DNA of 64,000 nucleotides. It comes from Rhizobium sp. 32-5/1 (GTDB lineage: Bacteria; Pseudomonadota; Alphaproteobacteria; Rhizobiales; Rhizobiaceae). Made by a program: the position numbers and the translations under genes. This document shows positions 18,999-28,643 of the stretch, in pieces. Where the stretch lies: assembly GCF_029537235.1 (NCBI RefSeq), contig NZ_CP120639.1, forward strand, positions 496,001-560,000, written 5' to 3'. Below the pieces are notes generated by a model. It was not told where the DNA came from, made no database searches, and was given only the letters and a program-made list of their open reading frames with translations. Numbering within the stretch: position 1 is the stretch's first letter; each line of letters starts with the position of its first letter.

Positions 18999-20603
18999 TC
19001 ACGTGGCTCTTGCCGGCTTGTTGATTGACAGCAGATGTCGAACGACCGGCTTTTCAGGACCAATGTGAAGGGCCAGGACCTTGCTCTGCAGGTCGGCATC
19101 CGCATTCGAGACGCGTTTATGCTGTCGCAGATGTTCCGCCCAGGATTCCACCATGAACCATTCGGCAATCTTCTCCGGGTCCGCGGGATCCTCGGTCACA
19201 CCCCAGCCATAGGCGCCATCACGGCGGCGCTCGGACGACATCTCATCAAGGGCGTGCAGAAATTGTGTCCGGTTGTGTTTTGCGACGTGGTAGTCGATCA
19301 GGATCAGCACGGGGCCTCGATCATGCGCCACGGGTTTTGCAACCAGCGGCTCTGGCCAATGATTGGACGAGACGAGGTCCGCGTCGCCTGTCGGCAGCTT
19401 CACGCGGTGCATGATAAAGCCTGCGACCATCAGTCCGGCGGCTCCGATGAGGAGCGTTGCAGGTATGCCGACAGCTTCACCAACGGCGCCCCATCCCAGG
19501 CTGCCCGCCGTCATCGCGCCGTTGAAGACGGTGAGGTAAACCGCCAAGCCGCGACCTCTCACCCAGTTCGGCAGAACGGCCTGCGCTGCGCCATTCAGCG
19601 TTGTCAGAGCGGTGATCCACGACGCGCCGAGAAACAGCAGGATAACAACGGCCAGCCACTGCGGAGGCGCAAAGGAGAGCACACTCAAGACGAGGGCGGT
19701 GATGATGGCGGCACCCAGTAGGAGGGCATCTGAATCGATCTGTTCCCGCAGTTTCGGCATGATCAGCGCGCCACCGATGGCACCTGCGCCGACCGCGCCA
19801 AGAAGCAATCCATAGTAGCTTGCATTCCCGCCGAGAAGCTGGCGGGCGACGAGTGGAAGCAGCGCCCAGACAGCGCTGGCAAAGGCGAAGAAAATAGCAG
19901 CGCGCAACAACACCACATGAAGCGATTTGCTGGCGCGGGTATATCTGAGGCCAGCTCGGAACGCGCCGAAGAAGTTCTCGGACAAAGCGTCGTCGGCATT
20001 TTTGGCGCGCGGCCACCAGATAAGCGCCGCGATAACGAGTATGTAGCTGGCAACATCGGCACCATAGGTCACTGCCGCACCAAAGGCCGCAAGTAGCAGA
20101 CCGCCCGCCGCAGGTCCGATGGAGCGGGCAATGTTAATGCCGAGGGAGTTGAGCGCAACAGCCCCCTTCACATCTTCGCGCGGCACAAGTTCAGGAACGA
20201 TGGCCTGCCATGTCGGTCCCATCAGGGCAGCGCCGATGCCGCCCAGAAATGTCAGGCCGATCAATGCGCTGACCGATAGCATGCCGAAATAGGACAACGT
20301 CATCAGCGATATGCTGACGCTGGCAAGCAGAATCTGAATGGCAATCAGGAATTTGCGTCGATCGAGAATATCCGAGAGCACGCCCGCCGGGATTGCGAGA
20401 AGGAAAATCGGCAGCGTACCGGCGGCCTGAACAAGGGCTACGGCTGCGGGTGCGGCGGAAAGATCGGTCATCAACCAGGAACTGGCGACATCGCGCATGA
20501 AGCTGCCGGTGTTGCCCAGAACCGTTGCGGCCCAGAGAACTGCAAAGACAGGCTGGCGGAGCGGGGCAAAGCTTCCGCCCGTGGATGTGCGGGCGCTCAA
20601 CAC
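18999..20603 (-). CDS. MFS exporter of the EntS type with extra C-terminal domain
   Basis: 534 residues. Twelve hydrophobic segments fill residues 15-405. The loop motif GVLSDILDRRKFL is the MFS signature between helices 2 and 3, and GPTWQAIVPELVPREDVKGAVALNS is typical of the enterobactin-exporter-like MFS_3 family. The last 115 residues are soluble (LILIDYHVAKHNRTQFLHALDEMSSERRRDGAYGWGV, in parts) and resemble an antibiotic-monooxygenase-like ferredoxin fold. The GTG start at 20603 overlaps the DoxX stop by 7 nt. Export of a small toxic molecule is inferred. Confidence 0.75.
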   Translation of the reverse strand: MLSARTSTGGSFAPLRQPVFAVLWAATVLGNTGSFMRDVASSWLMTDLSAAPAAVALVQAAGTLPIFLLAIPAGVLSDILDRRKFLIAIQILLASVSISLMTLSYFGMLSVSALIGLTFLGGIGAALMGPTWQAIVPELVPREDVKGAVALNSLGINIARSIGPAAGGLLLAAFGAAVTYGADVASYILVIAALIWWPRAKNADDALSENFFGAFRAGLRYTRASKSLHVVLLRAAIFFAFASAVWALLPLVARQLLGGNASYYGLLLGAVGAGAIGGALIMPKLREQIDSDALLLGAAIITALVLSVLSFAPPQWLAVVILLFLGASWITALTTLNGAAQAVLPNWVRGRGLAVYLTVFNGAMTAGSLGWGAVGEAVGIPATLLIGAAGLMVAGFIMHRVKLPTGDADLVSSNHWPEPLVAKPVAHDRGPVLILIDYHVAKHNRTQFLHALDEMSSERRRDGAYGWGVTEDPADPEKIAEWFMVESWAEHLRQHKRVSNADADLQSKVLALHIGPEKPVVRHLLSINKPARAT

Positions 20604-21040
20604 TTCGCTCCCTTGGCGATATCAAACGCGGCAACCAAGACGAATGCACCAGCAAGGCCGAGATGTTCGAAGAAGGCGTTGGTAGCCATCATGCGGTCCA
20701 TGCCTGGCGCCATTTCCCAGAACCGGAGCGCGATGAATGTGGCAATCAGCGTGAAGTCTGCAAGCGCCAATGCTCCTGCCCAGCGCAGAACACCTGAGAT
20801 TACCATGGCAGACGCCGTCAGCTCGAACACGATGACGACGACTGCAAAGACAGCGGCAGGATGCAAGCCAAAATGGTCCATCTCCGCCATCGCGCCATTG
20901 AAATCGAAGATCTTGGTCAGTGGTCCCTGAATATAGGCCGCGCAGAGCGCAAGCAGCGCAACGATGCGGACCGCTGGGGTTGCGATGATGCCCGCCAGAC
21001 CTGATTTCACTCGATTGGTGGTATGTGTTTGGTAGGTCAT
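20597..21040 (-). CDS. DoxX family membrane protein
   Basis: 147 residues with four transmembrane helices (VRIVALLALCAAYIQG, AAVFAVVVIVFELTASAMVIS, AGALALADFTLIATFIALRF and LGLAGAFVLVAAFDIA). The Lys-containing loop TKIFDF after helix 1 is usual for DoxX-like proteins, which often accompany redox and electrophile-stress genes. The gene overlaps the MFS exporter by 7 nt and follows the amidohydrolase by about 170 nt on the same strand, so all may be one transcript. Confidence 0.75.
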   Translation of the reverse strand: MTYQTHTTNRVKSGLAGIIATPAVRIVALLALCAAYIQGPLTKIFDFNGAMAEMDHFGLHPAAVFAVVVIVFELTASAMVISGVLRWAGALALADFTLIATFIALRFWEMAPGMDRMMATNAFFEHLGLAGAFVLVAAFDIAKGAKC

Positions 21041-21208
21041 GGCTGCTCCTGCAGGTTGGCCCCGTTTGATGGGCTGTCGTCTTGCGAGGGAGTGATATGG
21101 AGCCGAAACTTTGCCGCCAACAATTGCATCAATAGTCTCGATTTAATCGCATTTTTTGAATTATGAGAGCGAACGGGCTTCAATGCCCGTCCGCCAGAGT
21201 AGGGAAAA

Positions 21209-23191
21209 TCACACCGCCCAGCACGCGCAACCAAGCGCCCCGAAGAAACCCTTGAGATCGGCAATCGGCAGCTTCGATGTCCATGCGCCTGCGTGGTCGT
21301 GACCGTGAACACCGCAGTCGCTGGCGCAACCGCACGAGGTGATGGCGGTGCGGCGCAGCGACCGTTGACCGGCACCCTCCGGTTCGCCCCAGGCGGCATA
21401 ACCACCAAATTTGCGAACGGGAGACCAGTCCGGCATGGCTGGCGGCACGTTGTTTTCATCCAGTGCCTTGAAGTCACCGGAACCGTAGACGATCTTGCCA
21501 CCGACCATGGTGAGGTCTGAGGTCAGGAACGAGATTTCATCTTCAGCGCAGGAGAAGAAGTCTTTATCCGGCACGACGAGGTCAGCGAACTGGCCCTTTT
21601 CAATGCGGCCTTTCTTGCCTTCTTCATTGGAAAACCAAGTAACCTTTTCCGTCCACATGCGCAGCGCGGTTTCACGGTCCAGGCAGTTTGCACGCGGATA
21701 AAGCTGCATGCCGCCAACGGTCTTGCCCGTTACCATCCACGATAGCGACACCCACGGATTATAGGAGGCGACGCGGGTGGCATCGGTACCGGCCGAGACA
21801 TGGACGCCCTTGTCCAGCATTCTGCGGATCGGAGGCGTTGCTTCGGCCACGCCGTGGCCATAACTCTTGGCAAAATATTCTCCCTGGTAGGCCATGCGAT
21901 GCTGGGTGGCGATGCCGCCGCCAAGCGCTGCGATACGGTCGATGGAGCGATCCGAAATCGTCTCGGCATGATCGAAGAACCAGTTCAGGCCCTCCAGCGG
22001 AATGTCCTTGTTGACCTTTTCGAAAACGTCCAGCGCGCGGGTGATTGTTTCGTCATAGGTGGCGTGTAGCCGCCATGGCCATCGGTTTTCGGCCAGAACG
22101 CGCACCACCTCTTCCAACTCGCCTTCCATTTCCGGGGCCATTTCGGGTCTCGGCTGGCGGAAGTCCTCGAAATCGGCTGCGGAAAACACCAGCATTTCGC
22201 CCGCGCCATTGTGGCGAAAGTAATCATTGCCTTGCTTGTATTTGACCGAGGACGTCCATTTGAGAAAGTCCTCTTTCTCTTCCTTCGGCTTCTGCGTGAA
22301 CAGATTATAAGCCAGACGAACCGTCATCTGGTTTTCGTCGGAAAGCTTCTGGATGACGTCATAGTCGTCCGGGTAATTCTGAAAGCCACCGCCCGCATCG
22401 ATGACGCCGGTGATGCCATGCCGGTTCAGTTCCCGCATGAAATGGCGCGTAGAATTGATCTGATACTCCAGCGGCAGTTTCGGCCCCTTTGCCAGCGTCA
22501 AATAAAGAATGCCTGCATTCGGTTTGGCGAGAAGCAACCCTGTCGGATTGCCGTTGAGATCGCGCGCAATCTCACCACCCGGTGGGTTGGGCGTATCCCT
22601 GTTGTAGCCAACGGCGCGAAGGGCGGCACCATTGAGAAGCGCCCGGTCGTAGAGGTGCAGCAGGAACACCGGCGTGGCGGGTGCGATCGCGTTGATTTCT
22701 TCAATTGTCGGAAGGCGCTTTTCCGCAAACTGGTGTTCGGTGAAGCCGCCGACCACGCGCACCCACTGCGGGGCAGGCGTCATCTCAACCTGCCGTTTGA
22801 GCATATCCATGGCATCGGCCAGTGAGCGAACGCCATCCCACCGCAGTTCCATGTTGAAGTTCAAGCCACCCCGCACGACGTGTGTGTGGTTGTCGATCAG
22901 GCCCGGCAGAACGCCCTTTCCCTTGAGGTCGATAATTTTCGTATCCGGCCCCGCAAGCGCCATGACGTCGCCATCGCTACCGACTTCCGTGAAGAGGCCA
23001 TCCTTGATGGCGATGGCCGTCGCATTGGGATTGGCGCGGTCGAGTGTCGTTACGCGACCATTATGAAGGATGATATCGGGATGCACGGTGTTTGCTCCAG
23101 TCGAATTGGAAGCCGCGGCCTTGGCCGACAAGAAGAGGTTCGACAAAGAAAGGCTTGAAGCCCCACCCAGGAACGTGCGGCGCGTCGCCAT
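21209..23191 (-). CDS. Tat-exported YtcJ-like amidohydrolase with Cys-rich tail
   Basis: 660 residues from the ATG at 23191. The N-terminus MATRRTFLGGASSLSLS has a near-canonical twin-arginine signal. The metal site starts with LIDNHTHVVRGG, as in amidohydrolase_3/YtcJ proteins, and includes ITGVIDAGGG, WFFDHAETIS and SAGTDATRV. The last 45 residues are unusual: Cys/Ser/Gly-rich with SCGCASDCGVHGHDHAGAW and CACWAV. Substrate unknown; these enzymes hydrolyse C-N bonds. The longer reading from 23323 would run through XapX, so I reject it; start and XapX stop overlap as TGATG. A hairpin (21173-21190) follows the stop. Confidence 0.8.
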   Translation of the reverse strand: MATRRTFLGGASSLSLSNLFLSAKAAASNSTGANTVHPDIILHNGRVTTLDRANPNATAIAIKDGLFTEVGSDGDVMALAGPDTKIIDLKGKGVLPGLIDNHTHVVRGGLNFNMELRWDGVRSLADAMDMLKRQVEMTPAPQWVRVVGGFTEHQFAEKRLPTIEEINAIAPATPVFLLHLYDRALLNGAALRAVGYNRDTPNPPGGEIARDLNGNPTGLLLAKPNAGILYLTLAKGPKLPLEYQINSTRHFMRELNRHGITGVIDAGGGFQNYPDDYDVIQKLSDENQMTVRLAYNLFTQKPKEEKEDFLKWTSSVKYKQGNDYFRHNGAGEMLVFSAADFEDFRQPRPEMAPEMEGELEEVVRVLAENRWPWRLHATYDETITRALDVFEKVNKDIPLEGLNWFFDHAETISDRSIDRIAALGGGIATQHRMAYQGEYFAKSYGHGVAEATPPIRRMLDKGVHVSAGTDATRVASYNPWVSLSWMVTGKTVGGMQLYPRANCLDRETALRMWTEKVTWFSNEEGKKGRIEKGQFADLVVPDKDFFSCAEDEISFLTSDLTMVGGKIVYGSGDFKALDENNVPPAMPDWSPVRKFGGYAAWGEPEGAGQRSLRRTAITSCGCASDCGVHGHDHAGAWTSKLPIADLKGFFGALGCACWAV

Positions 23192-23478
23192 CAGCTTTGT
23201 CCGCCGGTCGTGCCATCGTGGGATACGATGTCGACCGGGGCTTGTCCGCCCTTGGGCATATGGCCGAACATGTGCGGCTTGATGTGGGTGAGCCATGAAA
23301 CAGCAGCTGGCTCCTTCGCCCATATCGTCTTTGCAAGCGGCACGATCTGCTCTCCGACAAGAATGCCGAGAAGACCGGCCAAGGCGATCACTGGTGGTGC
23401 GGGTGAACGCACGTTGAGAAGCCCGTAAATGATCCCGACGAGAAGGCCGACGGCGAGCGACAGCAGGTAGATTTTCAT
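23191..23478 (-). CDS. XapX-domain small membrane protein
   Basis: 95 residues from MKIYLLSLAVGLLVGIIYGLLNVRSPAPP, the signature start of XapX proteins: one helix, the RSPAPP turn, then a second helix (VIALAGLLGILVGEQIVP). The remaining tail is His-rich and soluble (THIKPHMFGHMP). Function unknown; it commonly sits beside the YtcJ-like amidohydrolase, as here with a one-base overlap. Confidence 0.8.
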   Translation of the reverse strand: MKIYLLSLAVGLLVGIIYGLLNVRSPAPPVIALAGLLGILVGEQIVPLAKTIWAKEPAAVSWLTHIKPHMFGHMPKGGQAPVDIVSHDGTTGGQS

Positions 23479-23600
23479 GGCTGAGACCTTCGATGGGGGA
23501 AGAACAGCTCTGTTGGCCACCATCGGTGGAACGAGAGACTTTCCTGCGGGCTCATTAGGCACTGAAATTTTGAAAGGGTTTCTATTTGCTGCACATTAGA

Positions 23601-23630
23601 GTGAGCGGGCTGGAACCAATTCCCGCTCAC
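23601..23630. terminator. Hairpin after the cysteine hydrolase gene
   Basis: GTGAGCGGG (23601-23609) pairs with CCCGCTCAC (23622-23630) around a 12-nt loop. It lies 15 nt beyond the minus-strand stop at 23645. No U-tract follows, so termination may be partial and the xapX group may be transcribed from both upstream and its own promoter. Confidence 0.5.
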
Positions 23631-23644
23631 AATCAGTCGTCCGG

Positions 23645-24328
23645 TCAGCCCGCATTCCTGGCAGCGTCCTGAGCCCTCTGATAACTCTCGATCACAGCCG
23701 CATAGTTCGGTGCTGCCATCGCATAAAGCTGGGCGAGGTCTCCGGCCTCTGGACGAGCCCAGGTGCGGTGGAGTTCTGACAAGAGCGAATTTGCGGATGT
23801 CGGCTTCACTCCGCCTTGCACAAAGCGAGCTAATGAAACTCGAGACGCCATTTCACTGGGGTCGCCTGAGGCATCCATTACCGCATATACTTCGTAACCC
23901 GCTGCCCGTGCATCGAGTGCGGGGAACATCACGCATACGCTTGTCCAGACGCCAGCCATCACGAGTGTTTTGCGGCCAGTCGCCGTTACTACGCCGACGA
24001 AATCGTCGTTGTCCCAGGCGTTAACTTCACCTTTACGCGGAACGTAGACGGCGTGCGGCGCGTATTCATGAATTTCCGGCATAAGCGGGCCGTTGCTGCC
24101 GCCAGGCTCCGAAGCCGTTGTGATGACAGGAATGTCGAGGAGTGTAGCTAGTTTGGCAATCATCGCCACGTTTCTGCGGAGATCAGCGACTGCGATATCT
24201 TTTACAGTCTGAAACAAACCAGACTGATGATCAAGCAAGAGGATCACCGTATCGGACGGATCAAGCAGGGTTGCGCCACCGCCCGAGGGAAGGATGCTGG
24301 ATTTGTTGGCTGAGAGTGTCATCATCAT
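23645..24328 (-). CDS. Isochorismatase-like cysteine hydrolase (YcaC type)
   Basis: About 227 residues. The catalytic Asp is in VILLLDHQSGLF, the Lys is likely in VPRKGEVNAWD and the nucleophilic Cys is in AGVWTSVCVMFPAL, the triad of cysteine hydrolases such as YcaC. The tail (AAPNYAAVIESYQRAQDAARNAG) fits the same subgroup. Several ATGs lie in a row; I take 24328, but 24322 is equally possible. A 16-bp ATAGAC palindrome repeat sits 220 bp upstream, also found before the hydrolase at 30459-31172. Confidence 0.8.
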   Translation of the reverse strand: MMMTLSANKSSILPSGGGATLLDPSDTVILLLDHQSGLFQTVKDIAVADLRRNVAMIAKLATLLDIPVITTASEPGGSNGPLMPEIHEYAPHAVYVPRKGEVNAWDNDDFVGVVTATGRKTLVMAGVWTSVCVMFPALDARAAGYEVYAVMDASGDPSEMASRVSLARFVQGGVKPTSANSLLSELHRTWARPEAGDLAQLYAMAAPNYAAVIESYQRAQDAARNAG

Positions 24329-24504
24329 TCTCCATCTTGTTTCGTCGTGCGGCTGCAATTGGATGAATGCCTAGCGCACCCATTGTCGTAGGTGGTCCAA
24401 AACGATCCATACAAGCATCGCCTGATTTTCGGAACGGTGACCTAGATGCCTTATGTGCAACTCATCCAATCGCTTAGCTTATGACTAAAGCGCATTTGGG
24501 TTGT

Positions 24505-24583
24505 TCTCAATTGCGATCAAGGTCTCGTGCGACTAGACGAACGGATTGAAAAATAGACCTTCGTCTATGAATCTCGGCTAACG
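24505..24583. repeat. Duplicated regulatory region, copy 1, with palindrome ATAGAC-N4-GTCTAT
   Basis: The segment from CTCAATTG through CGACTAGACGAA to CTCGGCTAAC aligns along its length with 31335-31413. Both contain a perfect 6-4-6 palindrome; here it is ATAGACCTTCGTCTAT (24553-24568). It ends 25 bp before the kinase gene and also faces the divergent cysteine hydrolase. The conserved palindrome is a good candidate binding site for the FixJ-type regulator encoded at 26523. Confidence 0.7.
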
Positions 24584-24607
24584 CAGTCCAGTGGAAAAGC
24601 GTAGTTT

Positions 24608-26533
24608 ATGAGAACACGAGCAGCGGGGGATTACTTGAAAAATCAGACGAACTTCGACACGATCATCGACCTGATCCCTGCGATGGCTTGGTCGACGACT
24701 TCTGATGGGATGCTGGATTTTGCAAATCAGCACTTCCTTGATTTTATCGGCATGCCGCTTGCAAACATCGCAGGGGAAAATTTCTACCGCCTGTTTCATC
24801 CCGACGACGTCGCCCATTTGGGCGCCGAGTGGCAGCGCATTATGTCGTCCAAAACGGGAAAGGAAGTCGAAGGCCGCCTCAGACGCGCGGATGGCGACTA
24901 TCGCTGGTGCTCTCTTCGACAAAAGCCTCATCTCGATTCCGGAGGCAATGTTTTGAAGTGGTACGGTGTCGTTCTTGATATCGAAGATCGCAAACAGGCC
25001 GAGAATGCTCTTATGGAGACGAAATCGGCACTGGCGGCCAGCGAAGAAAACCTCAGGCTCATCATCAATTCGCTGCCGGTTCTCGTATGGTCGGCGCGAC
25101 CTGATGGAAGCGCGGATTTTGTGAATCAGAGTTGGCTTGACTATGCCGGGCTGCCCGCAGATCAAATCCTCGAATGGGGCTTTCTGGACCTGTACCATCC
25201 CGATGATATCCCGGAGATGGTGGAGATTTGGAAGCGAGACCTCGAACACTCAGACCACACACAGCTGAAAGGGCGCATTCGTGGCAGAGATGGGGAATAC
25301 CGCTGGTTCTATTTCTCGGGCCGGAAGCTTACCGATGCGAATGGCATAGTGCGCTGGTTCGGCGTTAACATCGACATTGAAAACTTGCAATGCGCGGAAA
25401 ACGCTTTGCGCGAGAGCGAGGCAGCACTCAGAGAGAGTGAGCACAAGTTAAACCTCATCATCAATACGATCCCTGCCATGGCTTGGTCCTGCACGCCGGA
25501 TGGGCGGCTGGAGTACTGGAACAAGATTTTCATCGATTTTGTGGGCCTCATGATCGAAGACCTCCAGGGGTTCGGCTTCTACCGTGTGTTTCATCCCGAT
25601 GACGTCGACCGTATGCGCGTGAGTTGGGAGCAAATCGTTGCTACGAAGCACCCCCATCCAGTTGACGCCCGTATCAGACGGTTCGATGGCGAATATAGGT
25701 GGTTCAACCTGCAGCAAAGCCCCTCCTTGATGCGGACGGAAATGTGGTGCGGTGGTATGGCGTCGTTGTAGATATCGAGGATCGCAAACGCGCGGAAGAG
25801 TCGCTTCGCCAAAGCCAAAGCGATCTCGCGCACGTGACCCGTTTGACCACGATCGGGGAGCTGGCCGTCTCGATAGCACACGAGATCAACCAGCCGCTTA
25901 TGGCGATTGTTACCAATGCCGGGACCTGCTTGCGCTGGCTTCAAGACGGACATACTGACCTTGGGCAAGCCCGGCAGGCGGCGGAGCGCGTCGTGCATGA
26001 TGGGCACCGCGCCGGCGAGATTGTCTCCAGCATACGCGCGATGGCTCAGAGATCGCCGGTGCGTATGGAGAGGACCGACTTTACCAGAGCTCTTCGTGAC
26101 GTGCTTTTCCTTCTGCGGGAAGAGCTGCAATCCCGAGGCTTACAGGTCGTCACGGATCTTCCGTCAGACCCCGTCTATGTCTTGGGAGATCGCACGCAGC
26201 TACAGCAGGTCCTGCTTAATCTGATAATGAACAGCGCTGAAGCAACGCCTCCTGGCGCAGATGCATTGATCAGGGTCAAATGCACGCAGCGTCCAGGGGT
26301 GAAGTTGAAATTAATGTTTCAGATACGGGGGAAGCTATCCCCCTGCACAGCTCGACCGGGTATTTGAGGCGTTCTACACCACGAAACCTGACGGCATCGG
26401 GATGGGCCTTTCTATCTGCCGCTCTATCGTTGAGGCCCATGGAGGGCGCATCTGGGCTACATCCAGTCATCCACGCGGGAGCTCATTCAACTTCACACTC
26501 TCCAGGTTCAAGGACGCGCCCATTGATCGATGA
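24608..26533 (+). CDS. Triple-PAS sensor histidine kinase (FixL-like), frame broken at three positions
   Basis: About 642 residues when repaired. Three tandem PAS/PAC units start with IIDLIPAMAWS, IINSLPVLVWS and IINTIPAMAWS and end in R-W-Y-G/F-GVxxDIExxK. They are followed by a HisKA helix with phospho-acceptor His in SIAHEINQPL, the N box NLIMNSAEA and the G boxes DTGE and GMGLSI. No signal peptide or transmembrane segment is visible, so it is cytoplasmic. Breaks: A3 at 25716-25718, G4 at 26296-26299 and C5 at 26339-26343; each is repaired by one added base. The C-terminus reaches a TGA at 26531, overlapping the regulator gene. PAS ligand unknown. Confidence 0.85.
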
Positions 26534-27142
26534 CAGGAAGAACAGACGGCCCACTGTCATCATCATTGATGACGATCAAAGCGTCCGCGAAGCTCTCAAG
26601 GGGCTGTTTGAGTCCGTGGGCCTAAGCGCTGAAACACACGGCTCCGTAAAAGAGTTCCTAGCAGCAGACGATCCCGAAAAAGCCGGTTGTATCGTTTTGG
26701 ACATCCGACTTCCTGGCCAAAGCGGACTTGAGTTTCAGGAGGAGTTAGCAAAGAGCAATCTTCCTCGGTCCGTCGTGTTGATTAGCGCTCACGTCGATGT
26801 GCCCATGGCGGTGCGGGCGATGAAGGCGGGCGCCATAGACGTTCTTAGCAAACCGGTTCGGGAACAAGATCTGTTGGAAGCCGTCAACCGCGCGATCGCT
26901 CGTGACGCCGCTCGTCGAGAGGAAAAACACTGAACGCGGCCACCCGATCAAGATATTTGACGCTGACGGAGCGTGAGCGCCAAATAATGGCTTTGGTGAT
27001 CGTCGGTAAACTTAATAAGCTGATTGCGGCAGAGCTTCAAATTGCTGAGCCAACGGTGAAGCTTCACCGGGGCCACATGATGCGGAAAATGAAGGCAACT
27101 TCAGTCGCTCATTTGATCAAAATGGCTGACGAACTTTTGTAA
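26523..27142 (+). CDS. FixJ/NarL-type response regulator, frame broken at 26923-26927
   Basis: About 206 residues. The receiver has the acidic pocket VIIIDDDQ, phospho-acceptor Asp in CIVLDIRLPG, LISAH and the Lys in VLSKPV. The C-terminal LuxR helix-turn-helix is LTERERQIMALVIVGKLNKLIAAEL with PTVKLHRGHMMRKM. An A5 run at 26923-26927 needs one more A to read EEKTLNAATRSRYL and join the two domains. A TTG at 26523 inside the kinase gene is the earliest plausible start (LIDDRKNRRPTVIII); no ATG is available before the receiver. It is paired with the upstream PAS kinase, and the ATAGAC palindromes at 24553 and 31385 are candidate sites. Confidence 0.8.
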
Positions 27143-27343
27143 CTCAAGCTCAATGGAAATGACCGGCGTTAAGCGGGAACACGTTTCGCGACGGCGCAAA
27201 ATGGCCATGCGGCGCGAGCAGCCGTCTTGACGATCTGCCGGCAACCTTGTTCACATCGGCCGATGTTTAAGGCCGCAAACTTTGCAGATCACTATCGACG
27301 AAATCGAGCCGAGCGACCGAGCCCATCAGACAAGATTTCCATC

Positions 27344-28158
27344 TCACAACTTGAAGTTCTTCCGGTGAAATGCCTGCCGGAAGCCTACTTTCCTGAGGTT
27401 ATCAAAGGAAATGTTCCCTTCTCCAACTACAGGTGCCAATGTCTCAACGGCAAATGTCGACACCCCGTTGCCGAGCCCATGTTCGATACGGCTTTTAATC
27501 AGGGCTTTTTGAACGCCGCGATTTCGTGACTCCGGAACTGTAGTGCCGCCGCCTAACCATGCGTAGGTATCCGACTGATACATGGCGGCCGTCCCGACTG
27601 GATAGTCGCCATCCAAAGCGAAAAACACGACCAGCCCACTTTTCCAACGATTGCTGCCCACAACCTCGTCAGGGTCGAGGGAAAGTTAAAGCCTTTGCAC
27701 ACCATCGATCCGAAGAGCGCAGCTTCCTCAACATGAACGAGTCGCGTTCGGAAAGAGTTGGGCTCCGAAAGGTTCGCTAATGAGCCGTCGTAGACAAGCT
27801 TCGCCCAGCCGACACCGTATTCAAGCAGACCCTTGGCGAGGATCCAATCTTTAGTTCCGGCTGTAGCGCGGTCCATATTTACCTGAAAAAACCGGTTTCC
27901 GGTCTTCCCATTCATCCACCCATAGGCTTCCTCAAGATCATTCACCGAGTTCAGTCCCAATACACGGTTCAGACCGATGGCCGGCGCGCTTGGCAGCGTT
28001 ATTGCGCATCCACCGTTGATGGGCAGGCATTCAAAATGCTCTTTGGACTTGAGCGTTGCTGGTGAGACATTGTACAGATCGACGAAGGCTTTGACCTCGA
28101 TAGCCTCTTCGTCTGCCGGATATGAACGTTGTGAAAAGTGCGAATTCAAAATGACCAT
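27344..28158 (-). CDS. GNAT family N-acetyltransferase, frame broken at 27679-27681
   Basis: About 271 residues when repaired. The second half has the GNAT fold: VVFFALDGDYPVGTAAMYQSD, then GTTVPESRNRGVQKALIKSRI as acyl-CoA binding motif A (Q/R-x-x-G-x-x) and a C-terminal VGFRQAFHR. The minus-strand CCC at 27679-27681 needs one extra C to read NFPLDPDEVVGSNRW. The two-part layout (an N-terminal half without motif A plus a GNAT half) is common in these proteins. Substrate unknown. It has no operon partner. Confidence 0.7.
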
Positions 28159-28197
28159 GCCGACGTCTTTGACTGATGGAGATGGAAACGAGGTCGA

Positions 28198-28643
28198 TCA
28201 GAAACCAAGCTCGCAGAGCCCCGGGTGGTCGTCGGGCCGACGACCGAGCGGCCAGTGAAAGCGACGGTCTTCCTCGCGGATCGGCAGGTCGTTAATGCAG
28301 GCGTATCGCTTGCGCATCAGGCCACTATCATTGAATTCCCAGTTCTCGTTGCCGAACGATCGGAATTATGCAAACCTGACAGCAATCCTGTTGCCATCGA
28401 ACGCCCACAGCTCCGTGATCAGACGGTAATTGAGCTCCCGCCGCCATTTCCCCGTGAGAAAAGCAACGATTGCCTCACGACCATTGACGAATTCGGCGCG
28501 GTTACGCCACTGACTATTAACCGTGTACGCCAACGCGACCTTGCCCGGGTCCCGGCTATTCCAGCCATCTTCCGCAAGCCGCACCTTTTCGGCAGCAGTC
28601 TCTGATGTAAACGGGGGCAGAGGCGGTTTTGAGCGTCGGTCAT
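28198..28643 (-). pseudogene. DUF1348 (NTF2-like) gene with internal deletion
   Basis: The translation shows the DUF1348 family core [50 protein letters not shown] and, after a TAA at 28366-28368, [26 protein letters not shown] to GLCELGF at 28198. The family normally has about ten residues (YEWHDDSGNW-like) between RFA and F-R-S-x-G-N-E-N-W; here they are missing and the junction creates the stop. This in-frame loss of about 30 bp is not a homopolymer error. A separate break near T4 28627-28630 shifts the first dozen codons. The start overlaps the stop of the upstream PPOX gene (ATGA). Probably inactive unless misassembled. Confidence 0.75.

Noticed and set aside
23191..23323. Longer start for the amidohydrolase at 23323
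   Set aside because: It would run through the XapX gene and lose the Tat signal at its N-terminus.
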